Below are positions 1-12,400 of a DNA stretch of 64,000 nucleotides, piece by piece. Within the stretch, counting starts at the first letter, position 1; every line of letters begins with the position of its first letter. The position numbers and the translations under genes are program-made. The notes under the pieces were generated by a model, which saw only the letters and a program-made list of their open reading frames with translations, was not told where the DNA came from and ran no database searches. The DNA is from Asterias rubens (lineage: Eukaryota; Echinodermata; Asteroidea; Forcipulatida; Asteriidae): positions 20,419,703-20,483,702 of the forward strand of contig NC_047062.1 in assembly GCF_902459465.1 (NCBI RefSeq), written 5' to 3'.

Positions 1-2156
1 TTCGCGGCTCGTGCAAACAAAAGAGAACCCTTGCCGTCATAATAAAACACGTCTGCTGTGTTTTTGATACCGGTGTGTTTGAAACTCAGTAAGATTTAGT
101 TCAGAAGGATAGCTGACATGCCGATGCGATGAACATGAAACTGCTCATGAAAGTATGAAGTTTATAATAATAAGAAAATCTTTTTTTGTCGAGCTCGGAC
201 AAGCTAGATTTGTCAAGAACCTTTATACTTCATTGACAGACAGTAGCAACCATTTGAGAAGAAAAAAAACGATAAGCCAAAACACTTTCGTGTGTATTCG
301 TCAAGTTCCTCATTTTGAATGTTTGAATTTAGAATGGACCCTTTACATTCTGAAAACATGGAATCTTTCTTTGAAGATGGTTCCCCTTTAACAAAGCAGC
401 CTTCCTCCTTATTTGAAGATGAGATGAATCACACAATCCAGATTCTACTTTGTAAAATATTCCTCCGATGATTTTGAGCAGGCTGCTTTCTTCTGGAAAG
501 CGAAGAGAAAAAACCCATAATCAATCGGGTTGAAATACTAGACGGATTGACGTATACCTTGGAGCAATATTCGCGGGAATAAGAACAAAACACGGACATG
601 ATGACGGAGAGCAGACGCGCGAAGGTGGACAAAAATAGGCGACAGGCATCGCTATATAGGAGAAGAATGAGAAAAAGCAAGGAGTGTTTGCTGAAAGTGA
701 AGCTTTTTGGGGGATTCAAAGCGTAGCGAGGCAAAGTTTGACGTGTGTGGACGAATTCGAATCTATCGAGTTTTTGTTATCTCGAAGACAGTACAGTGAT
801 TATTATAGTGAGCATTATGTACTGAATACACGGTCTCCCGTTCTTTATGTAACGTTTGAGTGTCTGGAGAGCATAAATATTGAACGTTGAAAGAAAGTAT
901 TAATATGAACATGGATCCTCCTCAGTTTCAAAACCTTGTGTGGCAATAAATTAGCAAAATGCGTACGTCTTGCATGATTTACACATGACAGAGCCTAACA
1001 CAAACAAAACACCCACACTGGTAATGACAACATACACGTTGAATTACAAGGTGTGAGACACAATGAAAAATGTTTGACTTTGACCCTGTCTTTAATTGAA
1101 GCAATACTTTTTCAGAAAAAGGCAAACTAGAATTTAATAATTCTCAAAGAGCACAACTAAAGTGAAAAAGCAAGTTTTCTTCTAATAACAATTAAAGAGC
1201 AATTTCTTCATTTAATGAACAACATCCCAAACTGGAGTAACAACACATCTCAATGTGTTTCTGGTTTGTACATCTCACCATGCTTGAAACCAATTTATTT
1301 AAGACATTATTTATTTACGAGCGCTCCGGGCAGCAATCACCCAAAATGATATCTTCCGAGATCTAACTCCGGCAAGTACACGCGGCGGTAAACGCTCACT
1401 CATGCTGCATTTTCATAATTTTGTTTCCCGCCCGAATGTGGTGTATGTAAATCTAAAATGTACACATTGTTACCGTGCTATGTGCCCAGACATTATGCAT
1501 GGGAAGTCACTGCCGTATGGGCCCCGAAGCGATCGTATGTTGAAACACGGGAGGTCGGTGAGCAAATCTTAAAGCAAAATTTTTGGTTTTTGTCCCTTCT
1601 CCTTCCTCTGTCAATTTGGGATCGACCTTCAGTTTAAAAGAATTAAGATTGTTTGCAGTAGGGCAGGTATTAAGTTTTTAGTTGTGTTGCCAGTCTTATC
1701 AAGACAACTTTCTGGATAAGTAAAATACAACTCACGACAATGTTAACTTTAACTATTGTCTGAAAATAGTGCTTTTTATTTGCCAGTCCCTCGTGATAGA
1801 CTCGATCATGTGATCGCGTAAATTTGTTATTTAAGAAAACGAGAGGAAAAGCGGTCAAGGCAAACTTGCAATTAGTCTTCAATTTGAATCAACATTTTAT
1901 TGAGTCGCTATAAGGTGGGTGGCCCACAGGGAATTATGTCCACCGGAGATTCGGTCCCCCATATGGGAAATTAACATTGGCTGCAGGAGGAGGGTTCAAA
2001 AGAGGGCGCTATCAGATGAAGTTTGTATGTCATATTGGGGGAGCTGAAACACCAAACCTTCGGGGGGGGGGGCGGGACACACAGAATCTCCTGCCATAAG
2101 GGCATACAAGCCTGCTATTTACCACCATTCTTTACTGTGTCTTTTCTCTGTCGCAG
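1..2156. other. Intron or upstream part of the bestrophin gene; no confident exon
   Basis: The first recognisable bestrophin exon starts at 2157 in the middle of the channel domain, so the N-terminal exons should lie before this window or be hidden here. I found no segment resembling the N-terminal bestrophin sequence. The stretch is AT-rich with stop codons in all frames, apart from the degenerate coding-like patch listed at 334-890. A G-run with a GC-rich flank lies near 2060-2075. Confidence 0.5.
334..890 (+). pseudogene. Degenerate coding-like patch, origin unknown
   Basis: Three consecutive short open segments on the + strand in different frames look like one decayed reading frame. An ATG at 334 opens 45 codons rich in acidic residues. 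A shifted frame continues from about 428 to 518 (residues DDFEQAAFFWKAKRK). A basic segment around 600-720 is rich in R and K (ESRRAKVDKNRRQ). A last open segment runs to 890. Frameshifts and stops separate them. The basic patch is loosely like a DNA-binding basic region, but I recognise no family. It may be a remnant of a mobile-element ORF in the bestrophin intron, or chance. Confidence 0.2.
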
Positions 2157-4883
2157 GTTGTTACCATAGCAACGTATAGCTATTTTGTAGCTTGTCTTCT
2201 GGGGCGGCAGTACCTCGACCCGGATAAGAAGATCGAGGGACACACCATAGACTTGTTTTTCCCTGGCTTTACGCTTTTAGAATTTGTTTTCTATGTTGGA
2301 TGGTTAAAGGTAAGATTTCTACTCAATCAAAATATGACGCACACGCAGCGTTGGGCGACAGAGGGCGGTCTAGGTCTTCTTTGAGAACGCACGTACAGTC
2401 TCATTTCATTCATCACCACTTGTGCTGTGTTCCGTTAGAAGGAGGGCTATCATCAATAAGAGATTTGCGTCAGAAAGTGCAACACTAATGTCTATCGGTT
2501 CAATCTTTCGACAGCCCATTTGCGAACATTCCATATGAATGAGTATTACAGTAAACTGTACTTTCATTGATGTTCCCTGAAGTCCTTTTACTCAACCATG
2601 TAGTCCCTACCAATGTTTCGAGGGATACTTATGTGTGTGATTTTTTTTCCCCTTGACTTTATTTCGAAAGGTAGCAGAAAATTTAATGAATCCATTTGGT
2701 GAGGATGATGATGACTTTGACATGAATTTTATTGTCGACAGAAATCTCCAGGTAAGATCAAAGTTTCAAATTGGGATGACTTTGTGATCGCTTAGTTAAA
2801 CTGCAAGTTTCACAATTTGAACAGTAAAGTTAACCAATTGTTTGTAGTTTTAATATCAGTTTCAATTCAAATTGAAAACAACAAACAAATGTATATCTGT
2901 GAGGTAACTGGTTCTTAAGTGTGTATTTAAAAAAAAATCATAAATATGGTACTTCATTATTGACCAGTTTTTCGAACTCATTGACATTTTTTTCTGCAGG
3001 CTTGATAACAAATATCTACTGTAGAATCTTTATTTATAATTCTTACTGACCGTCATCTCGTTTATTTATGTTTATTATTTCAATTAATGACTATGTGCTG
3101 TAAATTTCAGTCATGATTGTGTAGCGGCTGGTGTAACTTTTTCATGTTTTAGTTTAAGTGTAGCAAAACATGTTGAGAAATTGGTGTGATATGTAAATTC
3201 AGTTCGTTTCAGACAATCGCTGTTTTGCTGTTTTGGTTCCTCTCCAGTTAAGTTTTCCCCCGGTGTTACTTTACCTTTTCATTGTTTAACTATTTCTTGA
3301 GTCCCCAAGTTTTTTCTATTGATTACCTTCTGTTCACTTTTTCCTGGTGATGATGTGAAATGTTTTTACAAAATTTCTGAACCCGACTGTTTGCTGTATG
3401 TTATTTTTCCAAAGATAAAATAATACGAATAACATTATCTTCATCCTGGTTTGGGACCAACTATAGTGTAGGGATAATTCTGACCTCGTGTGAGTGTTTA
3501 TAAAGTAATTTCATATAAACACATGGTAATGGCGTCTTTACTCTTCAAGTATGTCAATCCTTTACACGAAACCCGATAATTCTGTAAAACTTGACAAAAG
3601 TTGTGTAAGAGTTTACATTGCATAATTACAATGTATAACTGAAAGTTACCATGGTGTTGTGTAATTGAGTTTTGGTAAAATTTTACAGAAATCGTGTACT
3701 ATTTTACACAATTTGTTCACCCCACTTATGTTTTTACCATTCATTTTTTGTGTGTACTGTATGATACATTCGTGAGGACTTGTCTATACTGTGACTACAG
3801 TACTTTGGCTTACTTTCTACCGTTTACTTACTTGTTGCTAAATATGTGTTGTTTATCTGTAAGCGCCTTGTGGCCCTCGATTATAAATATTGTATTATTA
3901 TATTATAATTATTATTATTCTTTTCCCAAAAGATAAGTTTTCTGGCGGTGGATGACCTGTACGAGATCAGCCTACCCATCGTTCGGGACCGACACTTTGA
4001 GTCATCCGTACCAGACATTCCTTACACCAATGCCGCCGTGAAAAACAAAGGGAAACCCTGGCAGGGATCCGCGAGTAAAGTCAGGTAAAGCGTGTACTTT
4101 GCCGAGCTTCTACGACGAGTCGAACTGGTTATGGCGGGCTGTTGTTTTCCATGTTTAGTTTGTTTGTCAGTTCAGTTTAGCAGTTTGCTTAGATTGTGGC
4201 ATTAAAGCTGTTGTTTTCCAGTTCAGTTTATCTGGCAGTGGAGCTATTGCTTTTGTATTTCACATTAAAAGGGAAACATTTGTTTGTAATGTGTTTTATC
4301 AAGAGCAGATTTATGATCCGTATTATATTTCTACTTTAGATTATCCCGGAGGGATATGGCATTCACGTCAATGCCCAATAAAGTGTTCACAGAAGAAGAC
4401 GAAGTAATGACCTGCAAACTCCACACAAATAGCATCAAGAAAAACCACATCGACACCCCTTCATCAGAAGAGCACATGAGTTCCCCACTACAAGAAAACC
4501 GGGAGGCAGCAGGCAACAATAGTTTCTCACACTTCAAGAGACCCCCACCTACGTACAACTCCTCCATGCAATCTCATCCGCAAGTTGGGTCTAGACCCCC
4601 GGATGATCTTCCCTTACCTCCTAAGAAACTTAGCCGATCCGCTGGGGAGAGGAGGAAAGACGGCCCAACCCAACCCACCAAGCGAGATCGGGCCGAGTCG
4701 GTAGCGTTACCGTCGGCTGCTGCAACCGCTATAATAGACGACTCGCCCAACTCGAGGTCGAGACAAGACGACCTTAACACCAGAGACTGTAGCAGTGATG
4801 ATGAGGACGAGCGCTCGCCGCTAAGTAACTCTAACTACCAACAAATTAACATGAATCAAATTGTCAACGAGTCGGTGATATGA
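2157..4883 (+). CDS. Bestrophin family chloride channel, 3' half (4 exons)
   Basis: Bestrophins are calcium-activated anion channels that form pentamers in the membrane. Four exons join in frame: 2157-2309, 2671-2751, 3933-4084 and 4340-4883 (stop TGA 4881-4883), each with AG acceptor and GT donor. Exon one reads [20 protein letters not shown], the conserved segment before the last membrane helix, and ends FYVGWLK. Exon two carries the hallmark [13 protein letters not shown], the acidic calcium-clasp motif, then VDRNLQ. Exon three gives [11 protein letters not shown]. The last exon encodes a long, polar, poorly conserved cytoplasmic tail of about 180 residues ending in NESVI. The N-terminal exons, including the pore neck, are not in the window. 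The paralogue cannot be assigned by eye. Family assignment is very secure; the borders are secure to within a few bases. Confidence 0.93.
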
Positions 4884-5168
4884 CGAGGAATTGGTGTAGA
4901 ATGTAAAAACTTCATCAAAACTAAAGTTCATGACGTTCTACCCGCGTGTGTTATTCTGTTTGAATGGTGGTTTGTATCTCTCCTGTTTTAACATACATGA
5001 ACTCTTATGATGAGTTTGATATTCCACGAAGAAGTACGTGCGTCACATGGATAGTAGACTTGATTCAAGTCACTAAGTATATCCGGGCGTCAAAATGTAG
5101 CTATTGTGGTCCCGAGAATAGCGCGGCACAGGGTGGGGAGTTTTCTGATGTTAGGCGATGGGACTCAA

Positions 5169-5174
5169 AATAAA
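5169..5174 (+). promoter_or_regulatory. Candidate polyadenylation signal of bestrophin
   Basis: AATAAA lies about 285 bases after the bestrophin stop codon and is the first canonical hexamer there. It is a plausible 3' end signal, but no transcript evidence is available. Confidence 0.4.
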
Positions 5175-5861
5175 AGGACTCTCACGGGATTGGGACTTGA
5201 GTCAAGTCTTGGGGATCTGTGCCAGTCCTCATTGAGTGTGGAGAATGCTGTGGTAGAGTAGATGAGGAAACGCTATCCCATACTGTCGGCTTATGTTATT
5301 GAAACGAAAAAGTACAAGAAGTCGTTTTCGTCTGCGAGCTTGGGCTACATGATGCTGTCAGATTGAAACTTTACTATATCATGCTATGACGTCAAGCAGA
5401 TAGTCCACTTTCCTGACACTGCAAGTAAACCTTGATCCTGCGTTTATTATGACTAACTTTGCTGTATTGCTTTCCCACCGGGTACGTGTTAAGGACCTTG
5501 TCACACGAGACAACTTTTGCAGGAAACTTGGAGGCAACCAATTTACCATGCATACTACATGACCACTTTGTTAGCAATTGGGTTATTTTTCAAACAATGT
5601 CTTACGACCCCAAGAATCATATGTGAACATTCCAAATGTGAAAGCCTTTTCTTCTCGGAGATTGCATGGTTGCCTGCAAATGACCTCGTGTTACATGGCC
5701 CTAAGCCCACGTGTTCTTAGTCCTTTGACATTTTGATAGATGAAACACCCATTAGGTGCAATACATCATTCTTAACATAGTTTCCAAAATCATATTATAT
5801 ATTGGTTTAGTAGAGTCAAAATACCTTTGTCTTTGTTTCAGCCTCCCTTAAATGGTCTGGG

Positions 5862-6030
5862 TCGGATTTCACAAAGGTAGTCCTAACTTAGGACTAGTCC
5901 TAGGCAATGCTAAGAGATAGGACCAGTCCTAAGTTAGGATGAGTTACTGGTCCTAACTTAGGACCAGTCCTATCTCTTAGCATTGCTTAGGACTAGTCCT
6001 AAGTTAGGACTACCTTTGTGAAATCCACCC
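5862..6030. repeat. Near-perfect hairpin repeat (TCCTAACTTAGGACTAGTCC family)
   Basis: The left half, starting at GATTTCACAAAGGTAGTCC, is repeated as its reverse complement ending at 6030 (CCTTTGTGAAATCCACC). Inside, each arm carries further copies of CCTAACTTAGGAC. The whole element folds on itself with a short loop near 5940. It has no coding capacity. Diverged relatives lie at 43019-43157 and 59789-59920. It behaves like a MITE of the foldback type. Confidence 0.85.
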
Positions 6031-7345
6031 CTGTATACGGTTGGTAATGACTCTGAAACAACTTATACTTGGTAAAAGAATACGGCAGCTTTGGATGGTA
6101 TAATGCATTCTGAGAAGCTTTTCACTTTGAAATACTGCGGTTATGAAAAAACATATCACTTTTAATCCCCCCAAAAAGTTAGTCTTAGAAACGTTACTGC
6201 AGTAACGTTTCTCAGATAGTGTATTCCAATTGCAGATAATTCTTCCTGCTGGGACATAACCTCTCCAGATTTTCGGCATATCTCGAAAGCGCATCCACCT
6301 TTTGAACTTAATTTTTTTTTCACGTGTTGGTGTGTGTATCTACATTTATGGATTGAAACAAACAGGGGTTCCAATTACCAAACGTATACAATCCATTTAG
6401 ATGTCCGAAATTGATTATATTTACAACTCTCTTACAACCGTTTGAAAAAGACAACAGCTCTAACCGAAGCAGCTTTTGATTCGTACATGTAAATCCTCAC
6501 TATTATGCAGCTGCATTTACACATTGACAATCTGTCAAAATAGATACCACAATTTGTGTTGCAATATTGCCATTTCCCAGCTTCAAATACCCCAATATGA
6601 CCTCATAACTTACGTTGGCAACAAATGTTATTGATAAAGAGATATAGTAAATGGAAAGAAAGTAATAAAGTAACAATTTGCATGTTACTATAGTCTAAAT
6701 ACGTAGTCGATGATGAAACCCGAATCCAGTGTATTGTATATTGAATCTTGTATAAAATGTAAACTTGCAAAATCTCTTCCGCCCATTAGGTAATAAGTAC
6801 TAGATTTGGTAAAGCATTTTTGTTGTTTGTGAAATTACAACTTCAAAAAAGTTGAACTATTTGTATAACTGCAAAATTGGTATAAAAACGTAACTTTGGA
6901 GAAATCAAGTTAAATGTTACTCAGATAATGAAAAAAGTACTCTTTTCGAATTTTCGCTAAAAACAAAATTTAATATAAACTGAGATGGAAGAGGAAGTGT
7001 TGTTGGTTGAAGTAGTATAAACAAACCGTAGACCGAGTAGAGTTTCACCATTGTTGATGCTGTATCATTAACGAAGACAACTTATTCTGACATTTTTTGA
7101 TGTATTGTTCCATGGTGACTGTGTGATTGACCACTGTCTGTGCTCGCCTCCCCGTGTAATAATCGTCCACCAATACATTTTTCTGCCCATTGCAATAATA
7201 AATAATATCAAGCCTATACAATAGGCCCATAGTATACCAATTGTAGGCAGTTTTTGTGTCTAAAGACTATTTAAAATATTTTTCAAACGTGAGAGAGAAA
7301 ACATCAAAAACTGCTCGTCACTCTGCAATAAAACAACATAAGTAA

Positions 7346-7576
7346 TTCACTCTAAAACATCTGGGTCAGAATTGACCCGGGTCCCATGGCACCTGACCCT
7401 TTACTGGGTCAGACTGACCTGGTCAATGAAATATTTTAAAGTTGGATTCTGCGTCAGTTTGACCCACTTCTGAATAATTTTGACACGGATTCCACATCAT
7501 ACTGACCCAAAATTGGTTAGGCCTCACGGGACTCGGATAATCTGGGTCAACTTTGATCCATGAGTTTTAGAGTGGT
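7346..7576. repeat. MITE-like element with ACTCTAAAAC ends
   Basis: The left end reads CACTCTAAAACATCTGGGTC and the right end is its imperfect reverse complement (ATGAGTTTTAGAGTGG). Several internal copies of the word TGACCC occur in both orientations. There is no coding capacity, consistent with a non-autonomous DNA element of about 230 bp. Confidence 0.65.
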
Positions 7577-9925
7577 ACATGTAGTTAGTAGGCCTACCTA
7601 TTATGAAGCACTGCTTGACCTAATGTGTATGGATTATACGTCAATTCAGACTTTCGCATTAGCAAAATACATTCAAAAAACATTTAAACAACTTTGATCG
7701 AAACATATTAGTTGTTTTTGTTTTATCTGTCTTATTTGTTTCGAGGTTGTTGACAATCGTTTCAGGCTCATTACTGTTACAAATCGATTTAATGGGATTA
7801 TGATCGAAACATTATTTCCGTTAATGTTTGAGTCATTCGTGTTTAGTATACGTTCGCTTGACATGCAATACAAACCCTATCTTTTGTAACATTGTATAAT
7901 CTCTAAGTTTCAACAGTTAATTGTGACTTTAACATGTAAATTAAGTTTATTTTTCAACTTTTGTAAGAGTGGTTATTTGACTGAGCTCCCTTCAGATGAC
8001 ATAACATGTCTGGTATTTTGAAGAGTATTTATGTAATATAAAGATATATTTATAACTTTATTTTGTTTGTAAGGTATTTTACTTTGAGGGGTTATAGATT
8101 TGGTTATGCTATAGACAACAGTATGAAGGTGTGCTTTTTATTGTGCGTCGAAACCAATGTAAGCTATTTGTGTCTGGTGTCCTATTAGGCTATACCACCT
8201 GGTGCTACTGTGTATTCATGTAAAGCTGTATACTACTATATTATTGAATCTAGGGACACGACTTTCAACTATTTTGTCATAAATATAAAACTAATATATG
8301 TATTAAGGAGTAAAACACGTGTGTTCAGGGCGTGGGTGTGATGTTGGCTGATGGTTATCAATTATGCCGTCGCCAATTCGTTCTGCTCATATCTCGAAAT
8401 ACTGAGACGCGCACGGTACATTAAAGGCTGGCCAAACAACGTCTCGCAATCGGATGACGTGCATGGCTGGCTCGTCTTTGGTGTAAATTGCGCTCATGTT
8501 TGTTTTATGACGGGTTGGAGTATTTTGGGGTTTTCCCCCAGGGGCTGTGGATGTCTTTACGTCACAGGTTTACCAATCATCATCGGTGCATTTTGGACTT
8601 ATATACGCACCAGTTATCAAAGAAGATCACTAATTGTAATGTTTGGTTCCCTGACTCCTCATTTATAATCTAACCAACAACATGGTGCAATACTTGGGGG
8701 ACATTTTGATCTATGGCTTAAATCTAATAAATTTAATCATCATTTCGTAGCAGTCTTAGAATTACCAAAACTGACCGCTAAATGTAGTCTTGACTTAGAA
8801 TATTGTTAGAATTTGAGATGCGCTGAACCTAATCAAAACACACACAAATAATCATCAGAATTTTAACAACCAAAACTACTGCCAAATTGCTAAATGCAAA
8901 AACTTGTCTACACAGTTTTATATACTATATCAGGATTTAACAAATAACCGGTGTTAGTATGGAGGTATGCTATAGATTTAGAGTCGTATGTATTAATCAT
9001 TGTGAGGGCGAAGTCAAGGTATGACACATTGTTATAGGGGAAACAAATTGCTTTTCGGTAAACTAGTAAAATCAGAAAGCTAGTTTGTATTATATACCAT
9101 ACTGGTGCGGCGTAACTTTCCAGAAATGCTACACAAAATTGCATGAAAGACCAATGCATAATGTATAAAACCCTCAAGTTGACGAATCAGTTGCATGCTC
9201 AATTTGACTGAACCAGTGTTTTGTCATTTTATCGAATGTGATAGAGAATCATTGCTTTGCTGGCTTTGCACTTTTGCAGCGCCACCGGGTGCCAAATGCA
9301 ACCTTGTCTGTATACACGACGATACGAAAAACAAAAACCAAGCTCATAGTTAGGCGAACAGATTCAAATAAAGGACAACAACGAATTCAAAATGGAAATG
9401 ATGTACAGTTTGATTATTAACAATGTGGTTTGCCTTTAAGTCACTGAACTTTGGAAGAACTTATGCCAAAGAACAGTAGCCTACTGGCTAAATATAATGT
9501 TAGTCATGACCAGCACTTTAACTGTTCTTTGGCCATGTTCTCGCCAGAAGTGTGTGTGCAAAGTTTATTTTCACCAGAATCTTGTTTTGATGTATTTTGA
9601 AATAATTATTTTGTGCTGATGTCTAAAAAAGCTTCTGCTCTTGTTTTCAACAGTAGTTGAACAAGAGAATCTCGCCAATAGCAAGTCAATGTCCTTTTGG
9701 CAAAGTGCACTCAATTTGAGGTCAATATATGGCTTCTGTGATAGATCGGAATATAAAGTGACTTTATACAGCTTTAATCCTCAGTATGAGCACATAATGC
9801 ACGCTCTACTAAATCGGGGTTGGCATAGAGGCCAGGGGAGCCCGTATGTTGTTCTACTGTACCCGTTTGAAGTGAGTGAAGGATGTCCCTGTGGATACCA
9901 TGCTCAAGTAGTAGGAAACATTAAT

Positions 9926-10098
9926 AGGCCCTTTTTATTTTTGAAACCACGGCTTCGGCTCCAGATTCGGCTCAGGCTAGCTTGGCCCCGCGGTTGTGTT
10001 GACAAATTGTGCGTGCTTTGCATTCGTGTTCAGGGTTTCAGACGAGTTAACGGAGCTTGATAAAGCGAAAGCCAAAGCCGTTGATTCGAAAAAGGCCA
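9926..10098. repeat. Imperfect palindromic repeat
   Basis: GGCCCTTTTTATTTTTGAAA at the left pairs with TTGATTCGAAAAAGGCC at the right. The inner parts (GGCTTCGGCTC against GAAAGCCAAAGCC) also pair. It overlaps the end of a 139-codon open frame starting at 9641, which is a reason to doubt that frame as a gene. Confidence 0.5.
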
Positions 10099-12278
10099 CA
10101 GTTTCTTTGATGCTGACAAGATTCTTCGTGTGTGTTTGATATTTTCATCATGGTCTTATAAGCGTGGGATTGATTGTTGATTTTTGTTTTTTTGCTTAGA
10201 GATCTTTTGCTGATGCTGCTTTGCATTTACAATTACAATACACGCACATTGTTGTTTAACCGGCGTCTTTCCGCTAAAAAGGTGTGACGCACACAAAGGC
10301 CTTTAAATGGCGAGAAGCAATCTGCATATCAAGTTATTGACAATACTTGTGAATACTACTGTGTCATTTTGAATCCATGGATAATTGTCAGCAGGGATAC
10401 TTCTGGAATTTTAGTTTGTCGAACTGTTATTTTGCCCCACATAGCTGTCAGAAGTAGCCTACTGAAAACGTATGGCTGCATAATTAGTGGCAACAGAATA
10501 ATATTTTGACGACAGTCACCGTGTAAATCCAGCATCGTAAAATTTTTTTTTTTTTTTGGTTCCCCGAACCCGGACTTGCTTAGACCTAGTTTCCAATAAC
10601 TGCTGCTAGACCAAACAAACTAGTCTAGCTTATATCCTGGACCTTTTCAATATTCAATCAAAATGCGAAGAAAGGACACAAAAAGCAAGGCCTTTGATAG
10701 CCACAGGGTGAATGAAATGTTTGAAAGGAACAGTGAACGCAGCAGTAGCACACACAGTCGTCAACAGCTCCAAATGGCCCATTATTAATATTGTTACGTG
10801 TATAAACTCATTCAAAGTTTTGTTATATAAAATATGATATCCATAGTTTTGGACTTTGATTACATATAATACTAATCAAGTTGTGTTCATGGGAAATTCA
10901 TGACTAGGATGGTCATTATTTTGACTTCCTAAAAGTAGACCTACTTTGTTCCACATCGGTAGGCATGTGCGGCTAGCCACTGACTATAGTCGAGCACATC
11001 CCCCCCCCCCAACCAACCCCCATAAAACCACTTGATGGTGTAGTTGTAACTATAAAGTTAATGTACATAAATTGCCTTTGGCAGGGTGATAGTAAGTCTG
11101 GTAGGCCTGTATTATTTGCTGTTGATGTTGTCAACCAGCGTGGCAACAGGAACACAATGGGGGAAAATTTTACTTTGAAACACGGACCCACGGTTGACTT
11201 GGTACCGTCAGTGATACGTGCGGAATAACCTGCTTGGCGACGTGGAAAACTTCCTTGTTAAAACCTCTGTGTTAAAACTAGCTCGGTTTGTCACTCTCAC
11301 AAGGTCGATTATGTTGATCTGTCTTCTTGCCAAAACAAACCAAAACATCAACCAAGACTTTGAAATACTACTGGAGGAATACTTCTGTTGTTATGTGGCA
11401 TTAAAAACCAGGAATTCGCGGATAACTCAATCACATGGAGAATAATAACACCATTAATGTTTCATCATGAATGTTGAGTTATATTCAAGTGACACCTTCA
11501 CCGCAGACTTTGCTGCATACAAACAGATTGAAGTACACGCCAACCCTTTATTGGTAAGAATTGTTTTAGATTACAAATTTGTTGGTACAACTATAGAATC
11601 CAGGGCCACTCCACACTGTACGTCAACGCATCCAAGGCTGCATGGATGCCCAGTCAGCCAAAACGGACTGGCCTACCCACTTTGCATCCACGCATCCGCG
11701 CACCCAGTCATCCAGACTCCAATTTCTCACTACTCCCCACCGATACCTCTATACATATATATATATATATATATTCCCCATTTATGCAAATGTTCCCTAT
11801 TCAAGGATTATTTTTTAAAGGAAAAGAAAGCCCGAATTCCATTTACTTTATATTTATTGCCGCTATTGTTTTAAAAAGGGAAAGAAGGCAAGAACTTCAT
11901 TAATATTTATTGCCGCTATGCAAAATGTTCCCCATTCAAGACTATGTTTTATCAAAAAAGCGACGGTAGAAAACAGTTTTCAATTTGAACGAGTTATTTT
12001 GAACAGTTATCACACCTTAAACACGTTGTTTTAGACATAAATAGATTTGCGGATACGTGTATACTAGGATTCAAATAGAGTATAGTCTTTCAGACAGTTT
12101 ACTCAATTGGGTTACGTCTTCAGAAAAAATTAAATTAATTCGAAGTGATTAAATTATTTCTATCGGTTGGTTTGCATTACTTATCGTATGCAATTTTCCA
12201 TTGATTTGTATCAAAACAAAAACAAATCTTTTTCATGTAGAATTACTAATGATTATAATGTTACACTTTTTGAAACAG

Positions 12279-12400
12279 GTGAAACGAATGATGCGACCAA
12301 ACGGAACTTGACATTTTGATCAGCAACATCATCATAGTGCTGCGACTTGACTCTCTTTGATAAGTAACGACGTCAGGAGGTGATACTTTTAAGAGGAAAC
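12279..12400 (+). promoter_or_regulatory. Possible 5' UTR with splice acceptor
   Basis: A pyrimidine-rich stretch followed by TGAAACAG ends at 12278, just before the intronless gene. It could be the acceptor of a 5' UTR exon. An ATG at 12380 opens seven codons in frame with the main start at 12401. The later ATG has the better context (A at -3, G at +4). Confidence 0.3.

Larger units (their letters stand above)
4884..12278. other. Intergenic stretch, repeats only
   Basis: After the bestrophin 3' end I see no exon chain with conserved protein sequence. Open frames here, such as 8351-8668 and 9641-10060, have no recognisable domain, and the second overlaps a palindromic repeat. The stretch holds the inverted repeats listed separately, a TA dinucleotide tract near 11755-11773 and a T-run near 10541-10558. 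Nothing else could be supported. Confidence 0.5.

Noticed and set aside
9641-10060. 139-codon open frame
   Set aside because: No recognisable domain, and its last part lies in a palindromic repeat.
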